Positions 28,729 through 37,519 of a stretch of DNA of 64,000 bases are shown here, one piece after another. Position 1 is the stretch's first letter. Each line of letters starts with the position of its first letter. Under the pieces are notes generated by a model. That model was not told the DNA's origin. It did no database searches and saw only the letters and a list, made by a program, of their open reading frames with translations. A program made the position numbers and the translations under genes. The DNA lies in the NCBI GenBank assembly GCA_036644995.1, contig JAVXOZ010000004.1, positions 1 to 64,000 on the forward strand. The letters are read 5' to 3'. The DNA comes from Cryptoclostridium sp036644995 (GTDB lineage Bacteria > Bacillota > Dehalobacteriia > UBA7702).

Positions 28729-29457
28729 ATGAACATCACAGCAGATAACGGCTTTTTTTTTGGACTTGGAGTTTTTGAAACCATAAATGTGGTGGATGGC
28801 AAATGTTTATTTTTAAAAAAACACATAGAAAGATTAAATACATCTTTAGCCTATTTTAAAATAGATAAAAGTATTTTTGCCGAAGATATCAGTGAATATT
28901 CTGTGAAAAATAAATTAGAAAACGGTGTTTTAAAAATAGCAGTATCAGCCGAGAATACGGTGTTTTCCACACGCTGCAATCCATATGTAAAAAACCAATA
29001 CGAAAATGGCTTTAATTTAATTTTTAGCGATGTATTGCGTAACGAAACATCACCATTTACTTACCACAAAACCTTAAATTGCGGTGATAATATAATTGAA
29101 AAACAAAAAGCTAAAACCCAAGGCTACGATGAAGCTATTTTTTTAAATACCCAAGGCGAAATATGTGAAGGTGCAACCACAAATATCTTTTTTATTAAAA
29201 ATAGTGGGATTTTCACACCTGCTGTGAACTGCGGTTTATTAAATGGCACAATCCGCCAATATCTTCTGGAAAAATATAACCTAACGGAAATGATAATAAG
29301 CCCAAATATTATAGAAAAATTTGATGAATGCTTTGTAACCAACTCCCTTATGGGGATTATGCCCGTGGCAGAACTAAAAAACCACAAATTTACCCATAGA
29401 GATAAAACCAAGGAAATAATGGCGGAATACCAAAAAACAGCCAAAACTTTTGCATAA
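28729..29457 (+). CDS. pabC: Aminodeoxychorismate lyase, PLP fold type IV
   Basis: This 242-residue aminotransferase class IV protein begins immediately after the pabB stop. A candidate PLP lysine is in YHKTLNCGDN near 107, and the family motif GEICEGATTNIF is near 140. It splits aminodeoxychorismate into p-aminobenzoate and pyruvate. Fold-IV enzymes also include branched-chain and D-amino-acid aminotransferases, but the operon position settles the call. It completes a p-aminobenzoate route feeding the folate carriers that methyl-transfer chemistry uses. Confidence 0.9.
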   Translation: MNITADNGFFFGLGVFETINVVDGKCLFLKKHIERLNTSLAYFKIDKSIFAEDISEYSVKNKLENGVLKIAVSAENTVFSTRCNPYVKNQYENGFNLIFSDVLRNETSPFTYHKTLNCGDNIIEKQKAKTQGYDEAIFLNTQGEICEGATTNIFFIKNSGIFTPAVNCGLLNGTIRQYLLEKYNLTEMIISPNIIEKFDECFVTNSLMGIMPVAELKNHKFTHRDKTKEIMAEYQKTAKTFA

Positions 29458-29460
29458 AAA

Positions 29461-29492
29461 AATCACATAGCACTTCTCAGTGTTATGTGATT
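29461..29492. terminator. Hairpin after pabC, left flank of repeat copy B
   Basis: A 14-bp stem with one wobble (AATCACATAGCACT / AGTGTTATGTGATT) and a TCTC loop lies 3 bp after the pabC stop. The T run is weak. It is the left palindrome bracketing the repeat. Confidence 0.6.
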
Positions 29493-29644
29493 CAGATTTT
29501 AGACAAATTGTAATTTTGGCTAAAAAATCATAGACTGTTAAGAAAGCCTTAGATTCGGTAAAACTCCCTAAACAGCGACTGCTTATGTACATAAGCAGTG
29601 GGTATAAAAGGTTTTTGCCGCATATCAGACTTTATCAACAGCCT
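29493..29644. repeat. Structured intergenic repeat, copy B
   Basis: This 152-bp unit is related to copies at 38.3 and 58.8-59.2 kb. The left arm GATTCGGTAAAACTCCCT pairs with the right GTTTTTGCCGCAT, and the centre is a perfect 22-bp palindrome around ATGTACAT (29578-29599). It lies between the convergent ends of pabC and the IMP cyclohydrolase gene and is bracketed by two related hairpins. Confidence 0.8.
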
Positions 29645-29680
29645 AAGCCCATAACACTGAAATGTGCTATGGGCTTTTTA
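29645..29680. terminator. Hairpin with T run, right flank of repeat copy B
   Basis: A 13-bp stem with one mismatch (AAGCCCATAACAC / GTGCTATGGGCTT) is followed by a T run on the plus strand. Its core equals the reverse complement of the left hairpin core with only two differences in 22 bases. It can terminate from either side. Confidence 0.7.
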
Positions 29681-29691
29681 TATTGCAGCTA

Positions 29692-30387
29692 TTATTTATT
29701 TTTATTAAATATTTTTGTTTCGGCTTTTCCTGTGGCAATATCTATGAAACTAACATACAGTGAAACTTTGTTATCGCCATTGAGATTTGCCCAAATACCA
29801 TCGGCAAAAGCAGTAAAATCGTTTTCAATATTTACAGCTTCGGGTTCACCTTCAAATGAAGGTATGGGGCTGCCATCACCAATATAAGTGTGGAGAAAAT
29901 GACCTTCTCCCGGAACAGGTTTTTCATATTCAAAGAAAAACCGCTGGCAAGTACCGGCATTGTTTTTTAAAATAGCTAATTTATAGCTGCCGTCTTTTGC
30001 TACTATCCCGGAAACTCTGGGTGTAAAATTGGGTTCATCTGGTTCAAAACAACGTGTGCGTAAAGCAGCTTCAAAGGTTTTACCTTCTTTAATAAAGTTG
30101 TAAATGGTATCGGTTTGATCGCCATTTGTTACTATGGTTGTACCATCCAATACACGCACAGGATTATAAATTATCAAGGAAGGGTCTTTAACCTTGGAGG
30201 CATCAAAAGCCTCGGTTTGAATGCCATCTTCAATATTGGAAAATATGCGGTTACGGCTATTTTCGCTACGTCCCATAATAAAATAGGCAATGGCGGCATG
30301 GGTGCCATCCGGGGTTCTGCCCAATACAATACCACGACCGGGATAAGTATTGTTTTTTAATTCTGCATATAAATTACGAAGTTCCAT
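29692..30387 (-). CDS. IMP cyclohydrolase, PurO-like family
   Basis: This 231-residue protein matches the IMP cyclohydrolase-like family (PF07826). Near the N terminus it has GRGIVLGRTPDGTHAAIAYF and MGRSENSRNR, then VRVLDGTTIVTNGDQTD near 80 and a distal FLHTYIGDGSPIPSFEGEP. The family closes the purine ring of FAICAR to IMP in archaea (PurO); bacterial members often accompany or replace the PurH cyclohydrolase part. No other pur gene is nearby. GGAGGAAAAA precedes the ATG. Confidence 0.85.
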   Translation of the reverse strand: MELRNLYAELKNNTYPGRGIVLGRTPDGTHAAIAYFIMGRSENSRNRIFSNIEDGIQTEAFDASKVKDPSLIIYNPVRVLDGTTIVTNGDQTDTIYNFIKEGKTFEAALRTRCFEPDEPNFTPRVSGIVAKDGSYKLAILKNNAGTCQRFFFEYEKPVPGEGHFLHTYIGDGSPIPSFEGEPEAVNIENDFTAFADGIWANLNGDNKVSLYVSFIDIATGKAETKIFNKNK

Positions 30388-30742
30388 TTTTTCCTCCTAA
30401 TATTTTAAATAATAAATTTTTAATTCAATAAAAATATTATATCATATTTATCCCGGAAAAAACAGAAATTAAAAATATTTTTCATTTTATATTGCCAAAA
30501 AATTACTTTGCATATTAATTTAGCCATCCAATATACTTTAGATTACCAAAGCCTAAAAAATATAAGCCAAACTTCATTCCATATACATAAGCAATAATTG
30601 TTTTAGATTGTCAAAAAGCATATTTTTTGGCAAAATGCTTTAGATTAACCAAAGTCCTAAAAACATGGCTCTAATACACTTTAGCACACATAAACATTCT
30701 GATTTATACTTGACAAGTATTAGCCATTCCCTAAAGTTTTAC
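30388..30742. other. Gene-free 355-bp spacer with possible decayed repeat
   Basis: AT-rich spacer between two minus-strand genes. A segment at about 30605-30640 (AGATTGTCAAAAAGCATA, TTTTTTGGCAAAATG) resembles the left end of repeat copy C. CTTTAGATTA(A)CCAAAG(T)CCTAAAAA occurs twice, at about 30537 and 30639. No open frame or clear terminator is seen. Confidence 0.4.
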
Positions 30743-31306
30743 TTATTGCTCCAACTGTTTTCCCAAGAATGCCGCAGCAGTTTCACTTAATTTTTGCTCT
30801 AAATTACCCATTTGCGCCAAGGGGTCTTTGGTACAAATAATCACCGCACCAATTACATCGCCATGGGGGATAATTGGGGAAATACAAAAAGAAGTAATCT
30901 CATTTTCTTCCTCGCTGTGCACCAATGCCAAAACTTTTTTATTAACTTCATCTTGGATATTATTCACCAACATAGTGCGGCGGTCTTCCATTACTTTTTC
31001 AACAATATCCCCAACACTTTTACCCATAAATTCTTTTTTGGAGCCACCGCTCACCGCTATCATTTCATCTCTATCCGCAATCAAAACTGTGGATTTTAAA
31101 GTTTCGCTTAAGGAATCCGCATATTCTTTGGCAAAATCCCCCAGCTCCGTAATGGGGGAATATTTTTTTAAGATAACCTCCCCTTCCCTATCCACAAATA
31201 TTTCCAAAGGATCACCTTCTTTTATCCGCATAGTGCGGCGAATTTCTTTAGGAATAACCACCCTGCCCAAGTCGTCTATTCTTCTAACTATACCGGTTGC
31301 TTTCAT
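30743..31306 (-). CDS. spoVT: SpoVT-like AbrB-family transcription regulator
   Basis: This 187-residue protein has an N-terminal AbrB swapped-hairpin DNA-binding domain (MKATGIVRRIDDLGRVVIPK; about 1-50). A GAF-like C-terminal domain follows (about 55-180). This two-domain form is that of SpoVT, the forespore regulator acting with sigma-G in Bacillus. The start is at the ATG 7 nt after GGAGG; the open frame begins 14 codons earlier without support. It keeps the mfd-spoVT neighbourhood, with a PrsA-like gene and cysK inserted. Confidence 0.93.
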   Translation of the reverse strand: MKATGIVRRIDDLGRVVIPKEIRRTMRIKEGDPLEIFVDREGEVILKKYSPITELGDFAKEYADSLSETLKSTVLIADRDEMIAVSGGSKKEFMGKSVGDIVEKVMEDRRTMLVNNIQDEVNKKVLALVHSEEENEITSFCISPIIPHGDVIGAVIICTKDPLAQMGNLEQKLSETAAAFLGKQLEQ

Positions 31307-31673
31307 ATCTTTTCCTCCGTAGTTCAAATTCTTCGGCAAACAATTCACCGTTATTTTTTAATAGTTTTTACCGAGAACGGAATTTTATACCTTCTTTCCT
31401 ATGATTTAACATTTTTTGCAAAAAAAAACAACAAAGCTCCTTTTTTAAGCCTTGTCATATTATGCAAAATATTAAAAATTAAATCATTAAAACAGTGACT
31501 TTATTGAAAATAACAGAATAAAAAACAGCCCCAATCTGCAATTTTAATATATTCATAAAAATATACATAATTATTACAGATTAGAGCGTTTATAATTTGT
31601 CATAATTTAGAAAACTTTCGACAATGCACTAAAATATTTTAAACTTTTCTTTAATTATCACCAATTTTCCAAA
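31307..31673. other. Gene-free 367-bp AT-rich spacer
   Basis: It contains the spoVT leader and the region after cysK. The pair CCAATCTGC / ACAGATTAG (about 31531-31586) could form a long-loop hairpin with a T run on the minus strand, but it is weak. No open frame or repeat copy is seen. Confidence 0.4.
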
Positions 31674-32600
31674 TTACTTAAAAAGCGGGGTAGAAAAATA
31701 GCGTTCCGCAGTATCCGGCAAAATAGTTACCACAGTTTTACCTTTGCCCAATTTTTCCGCCAAATGTAAGGCAGCAGCAACATTTGTACCGCTGGAAATA
31801 CCACACATCAACCCTTCCAATCTGGCTAAATCTCTGGCTGTATCCAAGGCTTCATCGTCGGTAACAATATAAATATCATCATAAATATCTATGTTGAGGT
31901 TTTCAGGGATAAGCCCATCACCAATACCCATTTGTAAATGAGTACCCACGGTACCACCTGCTAAAATAGCAGCGTTTTCAGGTTCTACCGCCCATATTTC
32001 CACATCGGGATATTGAGCCTTTAATACTTCACCCACCCCGGAAATAGTGCCACCGGTGCCAACACCGGAGCAAAAACCATGTATTGGACCTGCAACCTGT
32101 TCTAAAATTTCCAAAGCGGTGTAATGTTTATGTACCAAAGGATTGGCTTTATTGGTAAATTGCTGGGGCACAAATACTCTTTTATCATTTTTTGCCATAT
32201 CCAAAGCAGTGTTTAAACATTCTTCTATACAATCGCCAATATTACCATCATCATGTACCAGTTTTACCTCAGCACCGTAATGTTCCACCAGTTTACGGCG
32301 TTCTTCACTTACAGAATCCGGCATGATAATAACAGTGCGATACCCCCGCACAGCCCCGATAAGGGCAAGGCCAATACCTTGGTTGCCACTGGTAGGCTCC
32401 ACAATAATGGAATTTTTATCAATTTTACCCTCTGCTTCCGCAGCATTTATCATATTCATTGCGGTTCTGGTTTTAATTGAACCCCCAACATTAAGCCCCT
32501 CGTATTTCACAAGAACACGGCCGTGCTCAGGATTGCTCATATGGTTTAATTGAATCATTGGGGTTTGCCCCATGGCTTCTAATACATTATTATATATCAC
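31674..32600 (-). CDS. cysK: Cysteine synthase (O-acetylserine sulfhydrylase) family enzyme
   Basis: This 308-residue fold-II PLP enzyme has its PLP lysine at Lys43 in GGSIKTR, which differs from the usual PASVKDR of CysK. The substrate loop EPTSGNQGIGLA and the phosphate cup GVGTGGTISGVGE are intact. It should make cysteine from O-acetylserine and sulfide, though the altered lysine motif leaves room for a related beta-replacement enzyme. It starts with GTG, about 10 nt after AAGGAG. It interrupts the otherwise conserved mfd-spoVT order. Confidence 0.85.
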   Translation of the reverse strand: MIYNNVLEAMGQTPMIQLNHMSNPEHGRVLVKYEGLNVGGSIKTRTAMNMINAAEAEGKIDKNSIIVEPTSGNQGIGLALIGAVRGYRTVIIMPDSVSEERRKLVEHYGAEVKLVHDDGNIGDCIEECLNTALDMAKNDKRVFVPQQFTNKANPLVHKHYTALEILEQVAGPIHGFCSGVGTGGTISGVGEVLKAQYPDVEIWAVEPENAAILAGGTVGTHLQMGIGDGLIPENLNIDIYDDIYIVTDDEALDTARDLARLEGLMCGISSGTNVAAALHLAEKLGKGKTVVTILPDTAERYFSTPLFK

Positions 32601-32677
32601 TTAATAATTCTCCTTCGGGTACTTTTCAATAACTTCCTATATTATACTCCAAGATTTCCCAAAATGGTAGTGTAATT

Positions 32678-32713
32678 AAAAAAAAGAACCCCGAATTTTT
32701 TTCGGGGTTCTTT
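32678..32713 (-). terminator. Intrinsic terminator after the PrsA-like gene
   Basis: On the minus strand a perfect 13-bp GC-rich stem (AAAGAACCCCGAA / TTCGGGGTTCTTT) is followed by a run of T residues, 21 bp past the stop codon. Confidence 0.92.
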
Positions 32714-32734
32714 AGGTTCTTTAATTAATTCAGA

Positions 32735-33874
32735 TTATTCAGCGGCTTTATCATCGGTGGTATCGGTTTTTGCACCATCTTTTTCAGCGGCTTTGTCTTT
32801 ATTGCTATTGGCTTTGGCTGCATCTTTTTCTGCTTGTTTAGCTTTGGCAGCTTCATCTTCTTGTTTTTGTGCTTCGGGAGTTAAAGCTTTATATTGAATA
32901 TCCGCATTTGCTTGAAAATTTTCAACATAAGCTTTTTCAGCTTCATCACGTTGGGCTTGTATTGTATCTACTTTAATAGAAGCAATAATTTTATTCATAT
33001 CTTTAGGTGTAGTTAAAGCATTTACCTTAATTATATGGTAGCCATAAACAGTTTTTACAGGTTTATCTGTATAAACATTTGCCTTGGTTATATCAAAAGC
33101 GGCATTGGTAAATTCTTCCACAAATTGGCTTTCACCTTTGGAAAAAGGTTCACCCAAAGAACCACCATTGGCAGCAGAATTAGTATCTGCGGAGTTTGCT
33201 TGGGCTAATTGTGCAAAATCTGCACCTTTATCTAATTTTTTAATAAGGTCCTTTGCCTTCTTTTCTGCGGCTGCCCATTCTTCATCGGTATATTGCTCTA
33301 CCCCATCTTCATCTTTTTCTACTTTTCTGTCACCGGTATCGGGCTTAATGAGTATATGGGAAACTTGGCGAGTATCGTATTTATCGGGATTTTCATCGTA
33401 AATAGCTTTTGCCTCGGCATCGGTCATGGAATCTTTGGTTACCTTAGCTTTGCCTATGTTCTTTTCGCAAAGAGTAACCACATAACCATAACGGTAAACA
33501 TCCAAGTCTAATCCTGCATCTTTAATATATTTGGTGCCTGTTTCCGCATCTCCAAAAGTTTTTGATAATTCAGCATTAAAATATTTATCCACTGCTTTAT
33601 CAGAGGGATAACAATCTAATTTTTTTGCTGCTTGCTCAATAACCCTTTGATTTACCAATTCTTTGATAACAGTATCCTTCATGGCAACTTTTTTATTGTT
33701 GTCCAAGGTATAGCCATTGATTTCGTAAATTTTTAAAAGATTATCCATATAGGTGGTATATTCTTTTTCGGTAATATTCTCTCCGTTAACCACGGCCACA
33801 GGTGAGCCACTGCCACAAGCAGTAAAAGCAAATAAACAGAGACCACAACAAAGTGTTACTAATAATTTTTTCAT
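32735..33874 (-). CDS. prsA: PrsA-like peptidyl-prolyl isomerase lipoprotein
   Basis: This 379-residue exported foldase has a lipoprotein signal with lipobox FTAC (Cys20). A SurA/PrsA N-terminal chaperone region follows (VAVVNGENITEKEY). A parvulin rotamase domain occupies about 175-310 (RQVSHILIKPDT, GGSLGEPFSKGESQFVEEF, TVYGYHIIKV). The tail (about 335-379) is Lys/Ala/Asp-rich low complexity, unusual for PrsA. It should help fold proteins outside the membrane. It lies 45 bp after mfd and is probably cotranscribed with it. Confidence 0.92.
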   Translation of the reverse strand: MKKLLVTLCCGLCLFAFTACGSGSPVAVVNGENITEKEYTTYMDNLLKIYEINGYTLDNNKKVAMKDTVIKELVNQRVIEQAAKKLDCYPSDKAVDKYFNAELSKTFGDAETGTKYIKDAGLDLDVYRYGYVVTLCEKNIGKAKVTKDSMTDAEAKAIYDENPDKYDTRQVSHILIKPDTGDRKVEKDEDGVEQYTDEEWAAAEKKAKDLIKKLDKGADFAQLAQANSADTNSAANGGSLGEPFSKGESQFVEEFTNAAFDITKANVYTDKPVKTVYGYHIIKVNALTTPKDMNKIIASIKVDTIQAQRDEAEKAYVENFQANADIQYKALTPEAQKQEDEAAKAKQAEKDAAKANSNKDKAAEKDGAKTDTTDDKAAE

Positions 33875-33919
33875 TCCCTATTTTTTCTCCCTTTCAATTT
33901 TTAGCTATTTAATAAATAT

Positions 33920-36900
33920 TTAAACATCAACCTCGGTTTCCTTTTGTTTCAAAGTAAATACCAAGATTTTTATTAAAAACAATAAAGCTTTTATATTTGA
34001 TAGTTTACCACACTTTACGATGATTTCCAAGGCTTCTCCCATTTTAAATTCAAATCTTTTTCCAAATTTTTCAATAAGAGCAGAAATATCCTTGCCATCT
34101 ATATTATTAAGCCCTTTAAATGTGACCTTGAAGTTATCCTTTTGTTGAGAAATGGTGACTATTCCCAGTTTTTCTGCCAAAATTTTTAATCTTGCAACTA
34201 AAAATAGATGATAAACACTGTCCGGCACACTACCAAAACGATCCTCTACCTCGCTGAGAAGTGATTTTAGTTCTGTGTGGGTTTTCAATTCGGCTATTTT
34301 TTTGTAAAGCTCTATTTTAACATCGCCATCACCCACATAATCATCGGGCAAATATGCAGAACAAGCAATATCTATGGTTACTTCCTCTTTTTCCTCGGGA
34401 ATTTCCTCACCCTGCAATCTTTTAATCTCCTCATTTACCAAACGGCAATAAAGATCAAACCCCACAGATGCCATATGTCCGTGTTGTTCCGGGCCTAAAA
34501 TATTGCCCACACCACGTATTTCCATATCTCTTAAAGCAATTTTAAAACCACTGCCTAAATCTGTATAATCTCTTATAGCACCCAAGCGTTTTCTGGCGGG
34601 CATAGCCAAAACCCCACCTTTACCATAGAAGAAATAGGCATAACCCTGTTTACGGCTACGTCCCACTCTGCCACGGAGTTGGTACATTTGGGATAAACCC
34701 AAGCGGTCTGCTTCATCAACTATTAAAGTATTAACATTGGGAAAATCCAAACCAGATTCCACAATAGTGGTGCACAGCAAAATATCCGCTTCACCGTTCA
34801 TAAAATCCAGCATAACTTTTTCCAGTTCTTTTTCTGCCATTTGCCCATGTCCCACCACTATTTTGGCATCCGGTACCAGTTCATGGATATATTCCGCCAC
34901 GGTATGGATATCTTCCACCCGATTGTGAATATAATATACTTGGCCATTCCGCATTAATTCCCGCAAAATAGCTTCTTTAACTATGCGTGGTTGATATTCC
35001 ATCACATAGGTACGCACAGGCTGCCTTCTGGCAGGTGGTGTTTCAATAATGCTGATATCCCTTGCCCCTAAAAGTGACATATGCAAAGTACGGGGGATTG
35101 GGGTTGCAGACATGGCAAGTACATCAATATTCTTTTTTAATTCTTTAATTTTTTCTTTATGGGCAACACCAAACCGCTGTTCTTCATCTATAATTAAAAG
35201 CCCCAAATCCTTATATTTTACTCTTTTTCCAAAGAGCATATGGGTACCGATAACAATATCCACAGAGCCATTTTCCAAGCCTTGCAAAGTTTTTTTAATT
35301 TCTTTTGCGGATTTAAAACGACTCAAAGCCCGAACAGTTACCCCAAATTTTTCCAATCTTTGGGCAAAGGTTATCTCATGTTGTTGTGCCAAAACCGTAG
35401 TGGGAACCAGCACAGCGCATTGCTTCCCATCCATTACCGCTTTAAAGGCACCACGGATAGCAACTTCTGTTTTGCCATAGCCCACATCGCCGCAAAGCAA
35501 ACGATCCATGGGTTTTTCCTTTTCCATATCCTCTTTCATATCAATAATAGCATCATTTTGATCCGAGGTTTCCTCATAGGGGAAATCGCTTTCCATCTCC
35601 CATTGCCATGGGGTATCCGCAGCAAAAGCAAAGCCTTTTTCCGCTTCACGCTGAGCATAAAGAGTGAGCAAATCCGCTGCCATTTCCTGAACAGAACCAC
35701 GGGCTTTTGCCTTTACGGTTTGCCAATCCTTGCCCCCTAATTTATTTATTTTCGGTGGTGAATCACTGTTGCCTATATATTTTTGCAGCAAATCCATTTG
35801 ATCCGTAGGAATAAAAAGCTTATCCTCGCCCCGATAGCGAATGTGCAAATAATCCCGTGAAACATCATTAACCGTTAAACGCTCCATGCCTATATATTGC
35901 CCGATACCATGGTTTTCATGGACAACATAATCCCCTTCTTTTAAATCCACAAAGGAATTTATGGCGTTGGCTTTATCTTTATTTTTATGGGTTTGGGGTT
36001 GTTTAACAATGCCAAAAAAATCTTTTTCCGATAATAAATAGCCGGGTAATTCCGTTAATTCCAAACTTTTTTCCAAAGGAAAATGGCATAGGCGGTAATT
36101 GGTAATTTCCCAAGTTTTTGCAAAACCTTCCATCTGCTTTAAAACGCCATCTTCTCCACCGCAAAGAATTATTTGCCCTTTTTTAGATAATTCTCTCAGC
36201 TCATAGCCACGTTCTTCTCTTTCCCGATAAAAAGAAAATTCCCGAATTGCCATGGTAAATAGTTCCTGTGTATCCAAACCCGTGGGAGTTTGAATAAAGG
36301 AAAAGCCTAAATGCGGCCGTGAATTTATCTTTTTCCAAATCACAGATGTAGCACTAAAATTTTCAATATAGGATGGAAAAACTTCCCCCTCTAAAAGCAT
36401 ATCCGTATAAAAGTCTTGCCTTTCCTCATCTTCGGCATCTAATGTTTTGCGTATTTCCACCGCTTCATCTAAAACTAAAATATCATCTTTAGCCAAATAT
36501 TCCAATAATGTTGAGGTTTCTTCATAAAAATAAGGTAAAAGCTGAATTAAATAATCCGCATTACTGCCTTCCATCACATCGTTATACAGCCTTTTTGCCT
36601 TATCCATGGCATTCTTTTTTCTTTGGGTTTTCATTTTTGCCACTCTGGCATCTGCTTCTGCCATAAATTTTTCCAAACCCAAAGTTTTTTTATCTTCCAT
36701 AATAATAAACTGGGTTGCAGGGCTTATATTCACCTCAGGTGTTTCCCCCAAGGATATTTGGGTTTCTGGGTTAAAAATGCGGATTGCCTCTATTTCATCA
36801 TCAAAAAAATCCAAACGATAAGGGTTTTTAGCCGCAATGGGGAAAAAATCCACAATGCTGCCCCGCAAACTGAAAGAACCTGCCTCATCGGTGAGGGAAT

Positions 36901-37393
36901 CTCGCCGATAACCCAGCTCTACCAAGGTATTTACCAATTTATCTATATCTATAATATCCCCAACTTTTAAACTAAAAGACAGCCCCTGCCAAATATTTTT
37001 GGGCAATAATTTCTGACTTAAAGTTGTAGCTGAAGCCACGGCAAAAAAGGACTTTTTTTCTAAAAGCCCTTCAATTATTCTAATGCGTTCCCTGCTTAAA
37101 TCACGATTTTCCGTAAAGCTATCATAGGGCAATAGCTCTCGGGGTGGGTAATAGCCCACGGAATCCGAGGGGAAAATCTTTCTGATGGTTTTAAAAAGTT
37201 TTTTGGCTCTATCCTCATTTTCCGTTATATAAAGCACGGATTTTTCTTTGGCAAGAGCCAGTTCCGCAGTGATTATCAAACGCAATTCATCATCGCAGCC
37301 AATAATTTCAAAGCGTTTTTCATCTATCCCTTGAAGGAGTGTGCGAAATTCCGGGGTTTTTTCTAAAATAAAATTTAGCCGTTCCACTTCCAT
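33920..37393 (-). CDS. mfd: Mfd transcription-repair coupling factor
   Basis: This 1157-residue protein has UvrB-like N-terminal domains and a CarD-like RNA-polymerase interaction domain (about 480-550, LKEGDYVVHENHGIGQYIG). A RecG-like helicase follows with Walker A GDVGYGKTEVA, the DEEQRFG box, SATPIPRTL and the TRG-type GRVGRS. A C-terminal D7 domain closes it. It removes stalled RNA polymerase and recruits UvrA. It follows pth, as in Bacillus. Confidence 0.97.
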   Translation of the reverse strand: MEVERLNFILEKTPEFRTLLQGIDEKRFEIIGCDDELRLIITAELALAKEKSVLYITENEDRAKKLFKTIRKIFPSDSVGYYPPRELLPYDSFTENRDLSRERIRIIEGLLEKKSFFAVASATTLSQKLLPKNIWQGLSFSLKVGDIIDIDKLVNTLVELGYRRDSLTDEAGSFSLRGSIVDFFPIAAKNPYRLDFFDDEIEAIRIFNPETQISLGETPEVNISPATQFIIMEDKKTLGLEKFMAEADARVAKMKTQRKKNAMDKAKRLYNDVMEGSNADYLIQLLPYFYEETSTLLEYLAKDDILVLDEAVEIRKTLDAEDEERQDFYTDMLLEGEVFPSYIENFSATSVIWKKINSRPHLGFSFIQTPTGLDTQELFTMAIREFSFYREREERGYELRELSKKGQIILCGGEDGVLKQMEGFAKTWEITNYRLCHFPLEKSLELTELPGYLLSEKDFFGIVKQPQTHKNKDKANAINSFVDLKEGDYVVHENHGIGQYIGMERLTVNDVSRDYLHIRYRGEDKLFIPTDQMDLLQKYIGNSDSPPKINKLGGKDWQTVKAKARGSVQEMAADLLTLYAQREAEKGFAFAADTPWQWEMESDFPYEETSDQNDAIIDMKEDMEKEKPMDRLLCGDVGYGKTEVAIRGAFKAVMDGKQCAVLVPTTVLAQQHEITFAQRLEKFGVTVRALSRFKSAKEIKKTLQGLENGSVDIVIGTHMLFGKRVKYKDLGLLIIDEEQRFGVAHKEKIKELKKNIDVLAMSATPIPRTLHMSLLGARDISIIETPPARRQPVRTYVMEYQPRIVKEAILRELMRNGQVYYIHNRVEDIHTVAEYIHELVPDAKIVVGHGQMAEKELEKVMLDFMNGEADILLCTTIVESGLDFPNVNTLIVDEADRLGLSQMYQLRGRVGRSRKQGYAYFFYGKGGVLAMPARKRLGAIRDYTDLGSGFKIALRDMEIRGVGNILGPEQHGHMASVGFDLYCRLVNEEIKRLQGEEIPEEKEEVTIDIACSAYLPDDYVGDGDVKIELYKKIAELKTHTELKSLLSEVEDRFGSVPDSVYHLFLVARLKILAEKLGIVTISQQKDNFKVTFKGLNNIDGKDISALIEKFGKRFEFKMGEALEIIVKCGKLSNIKALLFLIKILVFTLKQKETEVDV

Positions 37394-37519
37394 GATTATC
37401 CTTTTATTTATATTATTTTAATATATGTTCTTTTTTTATTTTTAATGCCGCTTATTTTGTAAGTGGGATTATTTTTTTAAATTTTCGATTTCATATTGAG
37501 TTTTGGTTTCAGATTATTC

